A stretch of DNA of 28,008 nucleotides from LMUY01 sp964242925 (GCA_964242925.1 CAXTBW010000055.1:1-28008); one strand, 5' to 3'. Numbered from the stretch's first letter, positions 7,309-15,811 are shown. Translations and numbers: made by a program. Notes: a model not told the origin generated them from the sequence alone.

Positions 7309-8192
7309 AGGCAGCCGCCCAGGAGCTGAAGGCTGGGGTTCCGAAAACGGGAGCCGGCCAAGCCGTCCTTCGCGCCGAAGCGCTGGGCAGCCGGTTGCCG
7401 CCGCTGCTGGTGGCGGCGGACCGGGTGGCGGCGACGGTGGCGCAAGGCGTGCACGGGCGGCGGCGGGTCGGCCAGGGCGACAGCTTCTGGCAGTTCCGCC
7501 CCTATCACGCCGGGGACGCCCCGGGCCGTATCGACTGGCGGCAATCCGCGAAGTCGGCCCGGACGTACGTGCGGGAGACGGAGTGGGAGGCGGCGCAGAC
7601 GGTCCACCTCTGGCGCGACGGGTCGGCCTCAATGCGGTGGCGCTCGGGGGCGGCGTCGCCGCTGAAGGTCGAACGGGCGGAACTGCTGCTGCTGGCCACC
7701 GCGTCGCTGCTGCTGCGCGGGGGCGAGCGGGTGCGGTTGCTCGGCGCGCGCTCCGGCGGCTCGCTGGAGGCGATGGCGTTGGCGCTGGGGGGCATGACGG
7801 ACGGCGCACCGCCGGACGCGCCGCTGCCGGCGCACGGCCGGGTGGTGCTGATCAGCGACTTCCTGCAGCCGCTGGATGAGGTGCGGCAGGTGATCGCGCG
7901 TCTGGCGGCGCGGCCGGTGCGCGGTCAGATGTTGCAGGTGCTAGACCCGGCGGAGGCGCTGCTTCCCTATAGCGGGCGGGTGCGGTTCCGCGGCCTGGAG
8001 GCGGACGGCGACATGCTGGTGCCGCATGTGGAGGGCATTCGCGAAGCCTACGCCGCCGCGTTGCAGACGCAGCAGGCCGGGCTCGCCGCGATGTGCCGCG
8101 CGGCCGGCTGGGGGTTCGCGGTGCACCGCACGGATGCGCCGCCGGGCGCCGCATTGCTGGGGCTGTACACCGCGCTGGCGGGGATCGCGTGA
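7305..8192 (+). CDS. DUF58 domain-containing protein
   Basis: A 295-residue protein with the DUF58 signature FRPYHAGDAPGRIDWRQSA (about residues 65-84), followed by a von Willebrand A-like fold in which WRDGSASMRW (about 105) stands where a metal-site D-x-S-x-S loop is expected, and VVLISDFLQP (about 182) as the second conserved strand. It has no clear membrane helix. The start is taken as TTG 7305, which overlaps the MoxR stop (TTGA); no ATG or GTG lies nearby and the ribosome site is weak. DUF58 proteins are standard partners of MoxR ATPases. The next gene starts inside its stop codon (GTGA). Confidence 0.92.
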   Translation: MKAAAQELKAGVPKTGAGQAVLRAEALGSRLPPLLVAADRVAATVAQGVHGRRRVGQGDSFWQFRPYHAGDAPGRIDWRQSAKSARTYVRETEWEAAQTVHLWRDGSASMRWRSGAASPLKVERAELLLLATASLLLRGGERVRLLGARSGGSLEAMALALGGMTDGAPPDAPLPAHGRVVLISDFLQPLDEVRQVIARLAARPVRGQMLQVLDPAEALLPYSGRVRFRGLEADGDMLVPHVEGIREAYAAALQTQQAGLAAMCRAAGWGFAVHRTDAPPGAALLGLYTALAGIA

Positions 8193-10822
8193 TTTTCGCC
8201 GCGCCCTGGGTGCTGCTTGGCCTGGCGGCGTTGCCGGCGCTGTGGTGGCTGCTGCGCGTAACGCCACCGGCGCCGCGGGTGCAGGATTTCCCGGCGATCC
8301 GCCTGCTGGCCGGGCTGCGCGCGCGGGAGCAGACGGCAGCTCGAACGCCGCTATGGCTGCTGCTGCTGCGGATGGTGGCGGCGGCGCTGCTGATTATCGG
8401 GATCGCCGCGCCCGTGCTGGACGCAGCGGGAGCGCTGGCGGGCGATGGGCCCCTCATCCTGGTGATCGACGATGGCTGGGCCGCCGCGCCCGACTGGTCG
8501 GTGCGCATGGCGGACGCCAACGCGGCGCTCGACCGGGCGGAGCGCGCGGGTCGCCCGGCGGCGCTATTGACCACGGCGCGGTCGGGACAGGACGCGGCGC
8601 CGTCGCTGTCGCCGATCATGCCCGCCGGGCAGGTGCGCCCGCTGGTGGCGGCGTTGCACCCCCTGCCCTGGCCGCCGGACCGCGCCGCCGCCGCCGCCGC
8701 GCTGGCGGGCGCGCGCGGATCGGTCGTCTACATCGCGGACGGGCTGGCTGCGCCCGGCGATGACGCCCTGGCCGCCGCTATGGCGCAGGTGGGCGCCGTC
8801 ACCGAGGTCTCGCCCGCTGTTCCGCAAGCCGACATGCTGCTGGCGCCGCGGCCGGAGGCGGACCGCCTGGTGGCGCGCATCGCCATGCTGCCGGCGCCGA
8901 CCGCCACCGACTTGGCCGTGCTGGCGCAGAGCGGGGACGGCCGCACCCTGGCGCGCGCCGCCACGCACGTGTCGGCGGGCGACGTTGGCGCCGAACTGCC
9001 GATCGTGCTGCCGCCCGAACTGCGCAACCGCCTGACCCGGCTGCAACTCGAAGGCCCGGCATCGGCCGGCGCCACCGTGCTGCTGGACGAGGGGTTGCGA
9101 CGCCGCCCGGTAGGCCTGGTCACGGCGGAGGCGGGGGCGGACACCCCGCTGGTCGGCGCGCTGTACTATCTGGAGCGGGCGCTGGCGCCGTTCACCGAAC
9201 TGCGCCGCGGCGACCTGCACACCCTGCTGCAGCGGGAGATCGCCGTCGTCGTGCTGGCCGACCGGCCCATCACGCCTGCGGAAGCGCCCGAGCTGCTCGC
9301 CTGGGTCGAGCATGGCGGCCTGCTGCTGCGCTTCGCTGGGCCGCGTAGCGCCGACCCCGACGATACGGGCGCGCCGGCCGCCGACCCGCTGATGCCGGAG
9401 CGGCTGCTGGCGGAGGACCGGCAACTCGGCGGCGCGCTGTCATGGAGCCAGCCGGCCAAGCTGGCGCCCTTCCCGGCGCTGTCGCCGTTCGCCGGGCTGG
9501 TGGTCCCCGACGAGGTCACAATCAGCCGCCAGGTGCTCGCCGAGCCCACCGCGCAACTGGCGGACCACACCTGGGCCCGCCTGGCGGACGGCACGCCGCT
9601 GGTGACGGAGGCCTCGCGCGGGTCCGGCCGGGTGGTGCTGTTCCACGTCACGGCCAACGCGGACTGGTCGAGCCTGCCGCTGTCGGGGCTGTTCCCGGAC
9701 ATGCTGCGGCGGCTGGTCGCGCTGTCCGCGGGGGTGTCGGCGGCGCCCGATGCGGGACCGCTGAGCCCGGCGGAGACGCTGGACGGCTTCGGCGTGCTGG
9801 GCCCGCCGCCGCCTGCCGCGACCGGGCTGGCGGGGACGGCGTTCGCCGCCACGCCGGTGTCGCCGAGTCACCCGCCCGGGCTGTACGGTCCGGAGGCCGG
9901 CCGCCGGGCGTTGAATCTGTCGAACGCGATGGGCGCGCTCGCCGTGGCGCCGTCCATCCCGGGCGCCGCGCGACAGGCGCTAAGCGGGGCGGTGACGGAG
10001 CGGGCGATCGGCCCATGGCTGGTGGCGGCCGGGTTGGCGCTGCTGGCGTTCGACCTGCTGCTGGCGCTGCGGTTGCGCGGGCTGCTGTTGCGGCCGGCGG
10101 CGGCGGCGCTGCTGCTGTTCGCCGGCGCGGCGCGGGCGCAGCTGCCCAGTCCCCCGTGGCGCGCGGCGCTGGAGACGCGGCTGGCGTATGTCGTGTCGGG
10201 AGATGCGGCGCTGGACGAAACGACGCGGTCCGGGTTGGCCGGGCTGTCGGCGTATGTGAACGCTCGGACGGCCGCGCATCTCGGCGACCCGTCGGGGGTG
10301 CAGCCGGCAACCGACGATCTGAGCTTCTACCCGTTGTTGTATTGGCCGATCGCGAGCGGACAAGCGCCGTCGGGCGCCGCGATCACCGCGCTGAACGCGT
10401 TCATGCGGGATGGCGGGATCATCGTGATCGATAGCCGCGGCGACCCGGCGGCGTTGCGGACGGCGGCCGCCGGGCTGGCGGTGCCGCCGCTGACGCCGCT
10501 CACCACGGAGCACGTGCTGTCGCGGTCGTTCTACCTGCTGAGCCAGTATCCGGGCCGCACCGATGGCGACACCGTCTGGGTGCAGCGCCAGGGGGACCGC
10601 AGCAACGACGACGTGAGCCCCGTGGTGATCGGCTCGCACGACTGGGCTGCGGCCTGGGCGACCGACTCCTCCGGGCATTCCACTGTCGCCGTGGATGGCG
10701 GTCCGCGGCAGCGCACGCTGGCCTACCGGTTCGGCGTGAACCTGGTGATGTACGCGCTGACCGGGAACTACAAAGGCGACCAGGTCCACGTGCCGCACAT
10801 CCTCGAACGGCTAGGACAGTAA
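8189..10822 (+). CDS. Membrane protein with BatA-type N-terminal domain and C-terminal DUF4159 domain
   Basis: An 877-residue envelope protein. The N-terminus has two membrane segments in BatA arrangement (FAAPWVLLGLAALPALWWLL and LWLLLLRMVAAALLIIGIAA). A large periplasmic-type region follows, with a VWA-like strand LILVIDDGWAAAP lacking a complete metal site. Near residues 607-655 come two hydrophobic stretches, the second ending AGAARA then QLPSPPW, which looks like a signal-peptide cleavage site. The DUF4159 domain follows (about 655-877), with FYPLLYWPI, MRDGGIIVIDSRGDP and a final VNLVMYALTGNYKGDQ. The GTG start overlaps the DUF58 stop by four bases. It looks like a fusion of a BatA-like protein and a formerly separate secreted DUF4159 protein. 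Function is unknown. Confidence 0.9.
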   Translation: MIFAAPWVLLGLAALPALWWLLRVTPPAPRVQDFPAIRLLAGLRAREQTAARTPLWLLLLRMVAAALLIIGIAAPVLDAAGALAGDGPLILVIDDGWAAAPDWSVRMADANAALDRAERAGRPAALLTTARSGQDAAPSLSPIMPAGQVRPLVAALHPLPWPPDRAAAAAALAGARGSVVYIADGLAAPGDDALAAAMAQVGAVTEVSPAVPQADMLLAPRPEADRLVARIAMLPAPTATDLAVLAQSGDGRTLARAATHVSAGDVGAELPIVLPPELRNRLTRLQLEGPASAGATVLLDEGLRRRPVGLVTAEAGADTPLVGALYYLERALAPFTELRRGDLHTLLQREIAVVVLADRPITPAEAPELLAWVEHGGLLLRFAGPRSADPDDTGAPAADPLMPERLLAEDRQLGGALSWSQPAKLAPFPALSPFAGLVVPDEVTISRQVLAEPTAQLADHTWARLADGTPLVTEASRGSGRVVLFHVTANADWSSLPLSGLFPDMLRRLVALSAGVSAAPDAGPLSPAETLDGFGVLGPPPPAATGLAGTAFAATPVSPSHPPGLYGPEAGRRALNLSNAMGALAVAPSIPGAARQALSGAVTERAIGPWLVAAGLALLAFDLLLALRLRGLLLRPAAAALLLFAGAARAQLPSPPWRAALETRLAYVVSGDAALDETTRSGLAGLSAYVNARTAAHLGDPSGVQPATDDLSFYPLLYWPIASGQAPSGAAITALNAFMRDGGIIVIDSRGDPAALRTAAAGLAVPPLTPLTTEHVLSRSFYLLSQYPGRTDGDTVWVQRQGDRSNDDVSPVVIGSHDWAAAWATDSSGHSTVAVDGGPRQRTLAYRFGVNLVMYALTGNYKGDQVHVPHILERLGQ

Positions 10823-10840
10823 ATGGTGGCAAAACCGTTA

Positions 10841-10860
10841 TGCCAGGCTCGACCCTGGCA
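10841..10860 (+). repeat. Intergenic palindromic repeat, copy 1
   Basis: TGCCAGG, six bases, CCTGGCA: a perfect 7-bp hairpin followed by a CCACG motif, lying 18 bases after the DUF4159 stop. Together with copy 2 it forms an inverted pair in the 149-base gap of the MoxR cluster. The form ATGCC.GG-loop-CC.GG..CCACG resembles a short dispersed element common between alphaproteobacterial genes (family knowledge). Confidence 0.7.
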
Positions 10861-10927
10861 GCCACGGGCTGCGGCTGGCGACCTCGTGCCCGGCGAGCGC
10901 CGCCGGTGCTGTTGCACGACGTGGACA

Positions 10928-10944
10928 CCAGGCTCAAGGCCTGG
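10928..10944 (-). repeat. Intergenic palindromic repeat, copy 2 (inverted relative to copy 1)
   Basis: CCAGGC, five bases, GCCTGG: a 6-bp hairpin. Read on the minus strand it gives CATGCCAGG...CCTGG..TCCACG, the same layout as copy 1. It lies about 30 bases before the ATG of the next gene, and no good ribosome site is seen there. The pair could end or attenuate transcription between the third and fourth genes of the cluster. Confidence 0.65.
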
Positions 10945-10971
10945 CATGACGGTCAGACGGTGACCCGCTAG

Positions 10972-13041
10972 ATGCAGGCGATCAGCTCGCTGCGGTTCGA
11001 GCCGACGCTGCCGTTGTGGCTGCTCGGGCTGGCGGCGGCGGTGTGCGTGGTGGCGCTCGCCCCTGCCGTGCTCCGGCGCGCCCGGGGCGCCGGGCTGCGG
11101 CTGCTGTGCTTCGCGGTGGCGCTGCTGTGGCTCGCCGGACCGCATCTAGTGCGGGAGACGCAGCAGGCGCTGAGCGACATCGCGCTGATGGTGGTGGACC
11201 GCACCGGGTCGATGACCGTGGGCAACCGCGCCGCGCTCACCGACGCCGCGGCGGCGCGGCTGGAGGCGGAAGCGGCGGCGATGCCGGGGCTCGAGCTTCG
11301 CACCGTCACCGTGCCGGAAGCCGGGCACGACGGCACGCGGCTGTTCACAGCGGTGAATCGGGCGCTGGCGGACATCCCCCGCTCCCGCCTGGCCGGCATC
11401 GTGATGCTGACGGACGGGGTGGTGCACGACGCGCCGCAAGGCTCGCTGCCGGCGCCGCTGAACGTGCTGATCCCGGCGACGGGCGAGGAGATCGATCGCC
11501 GCATCCGCATCGTCGAGGCGCCCAGCTACGGCATTGTCGGAAAATCGGTGGTGCTGCGGGTGGCGGTCGACGACCTGGGCGCCAACCACGACGGCACGCT
11601 GGCGCCGCTGACGATACGGCGCGAAGGCGAGCCGCCGCAGGTCGTCAACGTCCCGGTGGGCGAAGTGCAGCCGATCGAGATCCCGGTCACCCGGGCCGGG
11701 CCGACCGTGGTGGAGCTGACGGCCGGGCCATTGCCGGGCGAGGTCAGCGACGTCAACAACCACGCGGTCATCTCGATCAACGGAGTGCGCGACCGGCTGC
11801 GCGTGCTGCTGGTCAGCGGCGAGCCGCATGCCGGGGAACGCACCTGGCGCCGCCTGTTGAAGGCGGACCCGGCGGTGGACCTGGTGCACTTCACCATCCT
11901 GCGCCCGCCCGAGAAGGACGACATGACGCCGCTCAACGAGTTGGCGCTCATCGCCTTCCCGGTGCGCGAGCTGTTCCAGGTCAAGATCAACGAGTTCGAC
12001 CTGATCATCCTCGATCGCTTCTCCAACCGCGGGATCCTGCCCGCGCCCTACCTGCGCAACATCGCCGACTACGTCCGCAACGGCGGCGCGCTGCTGCTGT
12101 CGGTGGGGCCCGAGTTCAGCGGTCCGGCGTCGCTCGCCTACAGCCCACTTGCCCCCGTGCTGCCCGCCGAACCGCAGAGCGGCAACGCCGGCACGGTCGA
12201 GGGTCCGTTCCGCCCGCTGGTGACCGCGCTCGGGGAACGGCACCCGGTCACGGCCGGGCTGCCCGGCGACCGGCCCGGCGGCGTGCCGGCCTGGGGGGAC
12301 TGGTACCGGCGGCTGCAGCCGGCCAACTCGCACGGGCAGGTGGTGATGAGCGCGCCGGACGGGCAGCCGCTGCTGGTGCTGGACCGGGTGGGACAGGGCC
12401 GCGCGGCGCTGCTGCTGTCGGACCAGATCTGGCTGTGGTCGCGCGACCACGAGGGCGGCGGCCCGCAGGCGGAGCTGCTGCGGCGGGTGGCGCACTGGCT
12501 GATGAAGGAGCCGGCGCTGGACGAGGAGGCCCTCACCGCGACAGTGGATGGCGGCAGCCTGAGCATCGCGCGACGCACCACCTCCGACACGCCGCCGCCG
12601 CCGGTGACGGTGACGTCGCCCTCCGGCCAGGCGACCACCCTGCCGCTGCGGCCAGGCGCCACGGGCCGCGCCAGCGCGTCGATGCCGGCCCCCGACCCTG
12701 GCGTGTGGCAGGTGTCGGACGGGACGCGGACGGTGTTCGCCGCCGCGGGCACCGCCAACCCGCTGGAGGTGGCGGATCTGCGCGCGACCGCCGACTACCT
12801 CGGGCCGCTGGCGAGCCGGTCGGGCGGCGGCGTTCACTGGCTGGACCCGGCGGGAGCGCCGGCGTTGCGGGCGGTGGAGCCGGAGCGCGCGGCCTCGGGC
12901 AGCGGCTGGATCGGGATGCGGCAGAACCACGATCACGTGGTGACGGGCGTGGACGCGATACCGCTGTTGCCGCCCTGGGCGGCGCTGCCGCTGCTGCTGG
13001 GCCTGGCGCTGGCGGCTTGGCGGCGGGAGGGGACCGGCTAG
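10972..13041 (+). CDS. Membrane protein with VWA-like and class I glutamine-amidotransferase-like regions
   Basis: A 689-residue envelope protein with two N-terminal membrane helices (LWLLGLAAAVCVVALAPAVL, then LLCFAVALLWLAGP) and one near the C-terminus (LLPPWAALPLLLGLALAAW). Residues of about 70-165 form a VWA-like domain with IALMVVDRTGSMTVGNR, a degenerate metal site (D-x-T-x-S instead of D-x-S-x-S), and IVMLTDGVVHD. From about 278 (RVLLVSGEPHAGERTWRRLL) a Rossmann-like region resembles the putative class I glutamine-amidotransferase domain found in such membrane proteins; I see no convincing Cys-His-Glu triad, so it is probably not an active amidotransferase. It follows the MoxR-DUF58-DUF4159 genes after a 149-base gap. 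Role unknown; probably a component of the same envelope complex. Confidence 0.87.
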   Translation: MQAISSLRFEPTLPLWLLGLAAAVCVVALAPAVLRRARGAGLRLLCFAVALLWLAGPHLVRETQQALSDIALMVVDRTGSMTVGNRAALTDAAAARLEAEAAAMPGLELRTVTVPEAGHDGTRLFTAVNRALADIPRSRLAGIVMLTDGVVHDAPQGSLPAPLNVLIPATGEEIDRRIRIVEAPSYGIVGKSVVLRVAVDDLGANHDGTLAPLTIRREGEPPQVVNVPVGEVQPIEIPVTRAGPTVVELTAGPLPGEVSDVNNHAVISINGVRDRLRVLLVSGEPHAGERTWRRLLKADPAVDLVHFTILRPPEKDDMTPLNELALIAFPVRELFQVKINEFDLIILDRFSNRGILPAPYLRNIADYVRNGGALLLSVGPEFSGPASLAYSPLAPVLPAEPQSGNAGTVEGPFRPLVTALGERHPVTAGLPGDRPGGVPAWGDWYRRLQPANSHGQVVMSAPDGQPLLVLDRVGQGRAALLLSDQIWLWSRDHEGGGPQAELLRRVAHWLMKEPALDEEALTATVDGGSLSIARRTTSDTPPPPVTVTSPSGQATTLPLRPGATGRASASMPAPDPGVWQVSDGTRTVFAAAGTANPLEVADLRATADYLGPLASRSGGGVHWLDPAGAPALRAVEPERAASGSGWIGMRQNHDHVVTGVDAIPLLPPWAALPLLLGLALAAWRREGTG

Positions 13042-13082
13042 GCTTGGACACGCCGCGACGGCGGCGCTAGTATGCTGGCATC

Positions 13083-13721
13083 ATGCGCATTGTTCTCCGC
13101 TACGCCACTGTCCTTGTGCCGCTCACGATGGGCTTCTCGGCAACCGCGTTGGCGCAGTCCAACATGCCGTTGGACTCGAACGGCATCCGCTCCGGCGCGC
13201 CGAAGGCTCCGACGGCCCGGCGCGCAAGCGAGCCGCCGCCGACCGCCGTGCCAGGCGCCCGCGCACGTCCCGACTCCGTTGCCCCAGCCGCCCCCGGCGC
13301 AGCCGACCTGCCGCCGACCGAGGCGCTGTTCGACTCGATCAACCGCGGCGACATCATCACCGCCCGGGACGCCATCAGCCGTGGCGCGGACCTGGACGGA
13401 ACCAATCTGCTGGGGCTGACCCCGCTGGAACTGTCCGTGGACCTGGGCCGGAACGACATATCGTTCCTGCTGCTGTCTCTGCGCGGGGCCAGCGGCAGCG
13501 CGAGCGCTTCGCAAGGCGCCCCGGTGGCGCCAGCGCCGCTCACCCCGGCGCAGCGCCGCCAGGCGATCCTCGCCGCCCGGGCTGAACGGGGCGCCGACCG
13601 GGCGCCGGCAGCGGCTCGGGTCGCTGCGCGGCCGGTCCAGCAAGGGCCGGCGCTGTTCGCGGGGAATGGCGGGACGCCGGTGCCGGCGGCTGGTTTCCTG
13701 GGGTTCGACCCCCACCGGTAA
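13083..13721 (+). CDS. Secreted ankyrin-repeat-like protein
   Basis: A 212-residue protein with a signal peptide (about 1-24, ending TALAQS), a Pro/Ala-rich linker (about 35-80), a conserved core EALFDSINRGDIITARDAIS continuing to GADLDGTNLLGLTPLELSVD and GRNDISFLLLSLRG, and an Ala/Pro/Arg-rich tail. The core has the helix-turn-helix pattern of ankyrin repeats (G-A-D-L, L-G-L-T-P-L-E-L), about one and a half to two units, so it is probably a periplasmic protein-binding module. It lies 41 bases after the VWA/amidotransferase-like gene on the same strand and may belong with it. No clear Shine-Dalgarno site is seen before ATG 13083. Specific function unknown. Confidence 0.82.
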   Translation: MRIVLRYATVLVPLTMGFSATALAQSNMPLDSNGIRSGAPKAPTARRASEPPPTAVPGARARPDSVAPAAPGAADLPPTEALFDSINRGDIITARDAISRGADLDGTNLLGLTPLELSVDLGRNDISFLLLSLRGASGSASASQGAPVAPAPLTPAQRRQAILAARAERGADRAPAAARVAARPVQQGPALFAGNGGTPVPAAGFLGFDPHR

Positions 13722-13737
13722 AGTCTGGCTTCGCCGC

Positions 13738-15141
13738 GTGGGGCAGACCACACCCCGTTTCAGCCTCGTGCTGCCCCTGATCGTCGGCTGCGCGCTGTTC
13801 ATGCAGCAGCTCGACTCGACCATCATCGCGACGGCCTTGCCCACCATGGCGCGCTCGTTCGGGGAAGAGCCGACGCGGCTCAACCTGGCGATCACATCCT
13901 ACCTCTTGAGCCTGGCGGTGTTCATCCCGGTCAGCGGGTGGATGGCGGACCGGTTCGGCGCCCGGCGCATATTCGCACTGGCGATTGCGCTGTTCACGTT
14001 CAGTTCGGTGCTATGCGGCGCCGCCGATTCGTTGCCGACCATGGTCGGGGCACGGCTGCTGCAGGGCGTCGGCGGAGCGATGATGGTGCCCGTCGGCAGG
14101 CTGGTGATGCTGCGCAGCGTCGCCAAGGGGGACCTGATGCGGGCCATGTCGCTGCTGACAGCGCCGGCGGTGTTCGGATCAATCTTGGGCGCCCCGGTGG
14201 GCGGCCTGATCGTAACCTACGCATCGTGGCGATGGGTGTTCTTCATCAACGCGCCGGTCGGCGTGTTGGGCGTGGCGCTGGTGCTGCGGCTTATCCCCGA
14301 TGTGCGGGAGCGGCCTCCGGGGCCGCTGGACATCCCCGGGTTCTTGCTGTCGGGCGCCGGTCTGGCTGCGCTGGTGTTCGGGTTCGAGACGGTCGGCCAC
14401 GACACGCTGCCGGGCTGGACAGCGGCGGCGGTGGTCGGCTTCGGCGCGGTGTGCTGGTGGTTGTATGCGCGCCATGCAAAACGGTCCGAGCACCCGATCC
14501 TGGACCTGCAGCTGTTCCAGCGGCGCACCTTCGCAGCGGCGACGTTTGGCGGCGGCCTGTGCCGGCTTGGGTTCGGCGCGATCCCGTTCCTGATGGCGAT
14601 GCTGCTGCAGGTCGGCTTCGGCCTATCGGCGCTGTCCGCCGGCCTGCTGACGTTCGCGAGCGCCGCGGGGGCGCTGCTGAACAAGCCGGCGATCCGCTAC
14701 ATCGTGCAATGGGCCGGTTTCCGCACCGTGCTGATTGGGACTGCCGCATTCAACGGCCTGTTCCTATGCGGCTACGCCCTGTTCCGGCCAAGCACGCCTC
14801 ATGCCGTGATTTTGGTGATGCTGCTGGTCGGCGGCTTCTTCCGCTCGCTGCTGTTCACCGCGCTGAACACGCTCGGCTACGCGGACGTGCCCGCGTCGGA
14901 GATGGGCCAGGCGACCAGCCTGGCGAGCACGGCGCAACAGGTCAGCCTAAGCCTGGGCGTGGGATTTGCCGCGCTGCTGTTGCAGGCGAGCCTGACGCTG
15001 CGCGGCGGAACGGCGCTGGCCACGCGGGACGTGTCGCCGGCTTTCCTCATCATGGGCGTTCTGTCGCTCGTGTCGCTGCCCTGGTTCCTGCGGCTCGACC
15101 GGCAAGCGGGCGCCGAGGTGAGCGGACGGCTGGCCGGTTAG
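13738..15141 (+). CDS. DHA2-family MFS multidrug transporter
   Basis: A 467-residue inner-membrane antiporter of the 14-helix EmrB/QacA class. Motifs seen are FMQQLDSTIIATALPTMARS in helix 1, the motif A-like loop GWMADRFGARRIF, ARLLQGVGGAMMVPVGRLVM (motif B region) and GSILGAPVGGLIVTYASWRW (motif C region). The start is taken as GTG 13738, which keeps it clear of the preceding gene; the same open frame runs further upstream but overlaps that gene and adds a non-membrane stretch. The ribosome site is weak. It differs from the pump at the left edge in having no HlyD partner beside it. Its neighbour downstream is convergent. Substrate unknown. Confidence 0.9.
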   Translation: MGQTTPRFSLVLPLIVGCALFMQQLDSTIIATALPTMARSFGEEPTRLNLAITSYLLSLAVFIPVSGWMADRFGARRIFALAIALFTFSSVLCGAADSLPTMVGARLLQGVGGAMMVPVGRLVMLRSVAKGDLMRAMSLLTAPAVFGSILGAPVGGLIVTYASWRWVFFINAPVGVLGVALVLRLIPDVRERPPGPLDIPGFLLSGAGLAALVFGFETVGHDTLPGWTAAAVVGFGAVCWWLYARHAKRSEHPILDLQLFQRRTFAAATFGGGLCRLGFGAIPFLMAMLLQVGFGLSALSAGLLTFASAAGALLNKPAIRYIVQWAGFRTVLIGTAAFNGLFLCGYALFRPSTPHAVILVMLLVGGFFRSLLFTALNTLGYADVPASEMGQATSLASTAQQVSLSLGVGFAALLLQASLTLRGGTALATRDVSPAFLIMGVLSLVSLPWFLRLDRQAGAEVSGRLAG

Positions 15142-15157
15142 CATCTCAATTCCGCCA

Positions 15158-15190
15158 TGCTCGGGCTTGACCCATAACCATAGCGCCAAT
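15158..15190 (+). repeat. Degenerate half of the alphaproteobacterial-type palindromic repeat
   Basis: CCATGCTCGGGCTTGACCCA resembles the left half of the ATGCC.GG..TTGACC-type element seen at 10841 and 10928, but the right arm has decayed (ATAACCATAG). It sits in the 85-base gap between the convergent MFS and GST genes. Nearby CTCGCGCGAG (15207-15216) is a short perfect palindrome. No strong terminator is seen in this gap. Confidence 0.4.
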
Positions 15191-15226
15191 ACTCGCACCA
15201 CCTTCTCGCGCGAGCGCCGCGGCAGC

Positions 15227-15811
15227 CTAAGCCGGCTGGGTTTGCGCCAGGCAAGGCCGCTGCATCATGCCGTCGAGCCATTGCGTCAGACGCGGCGCCA
15301 TCTCGCGCCAAGGCTCCTGGGGGAAGCGGAAGTCGAGGTAGCCCAACGCGCACGCCACCGCGATGCTGCCGATGTCGAGGTGATCGGCCGGCGGATCGGC
15401 CTCGAGGACGGCAAGCGAGCGGGCCACCTTGGCGGCCTGCACGGCGATCGCCTGGTCCCGGGCGGCTTCGGATGGGCGGTTGCCTTCGGCGCGGCGCAGC
15501 ACGGCGGCGTCGCAGATCCCGTCGCCCAGCGCTTGGAAGCGCAACGCGCGCATGCGGGCGCCGTGGCCTGGAAAGAGCGGGAACACGTCCCCCACCGTGT
15601 CGAGGAACTCGCAGATGACCCGGCTGTCGAACAAGGCGATCCCGTCATCGGTCACAAGGCACGGCAGCTTCCCGAGCGGATTGACCGCAGATAGCGCGGC
15701 TGCTTCCCCACTGGTCGGCACGAGGTTGATCTGGCCCTCGATCCCGCGGGCGATCGCGCATGCCAGGACTTTGCGCGCGAACGGGCTCGCGGACGAGTGG
15801 AACAGCCTCAC
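15227..15811 (-). CDS. Glutathione S-transferase family protein
   Basis: A 194-residue cytosolic GST. The thioredoxin-like N-terminal domain starts MRLFHSSASPFARKVLACAI and contains NPLGKLPCLVTDDG (cis-Pro loop) and ALFDSRVICEFLD (glutathione-binding Asp-Ser pair); the C-terminal helical domain follows. A Ser in the SSASPFARK loop is the probable thiolate-stabilising residue. The GTG start at 15811 overlaps the TGA stop of the glyoxalase II gene (GTGA), so the two are translated together. With gloB and gshB nearby it suggests glutathione-dependent detoxification; the substrate is unknown. Confidence 0.93.
   Translation of the reverse strand: MRLFHSSASPFARKVLACAIARGIEGQINLVPTSGEAAALSAVNPLGKLPCLVTDDGIALFDSRVICEFLDTVGDVFPLFPGHGARMRALRFQALGDGICDAAVLRRAEGNRPSEAARDQAIAVQAAKVARSLAVLEADPPADHLDIGSIAVACALGYLDFRFPQEPWREMAPRLTQWLDGMMQRPCLAQTQPA

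Noticed and set aside
11016..13070. Open frames of about 600-680 codons overlapping the VWA/amidotransferase-like gene
   Set aside because: Composition is biased and no motif is seen; the accepted frame has membrane helices and VWA-type strands.
13640..13715. tRNA-like T-loop (GGGGTTCGACCCCCA)
   Set aside because: The 3' side would need a 5' acceptor strand about 70 bases upstream that is not there, and the stretch is the coding end of the ankyrin-like gene.
15207..15216. CTCGCGCGAG palindrome as terminator for the MFS or GST gene
   Set aside because: Only 10 bp with no loop and no T run; not enough for a terminator call.
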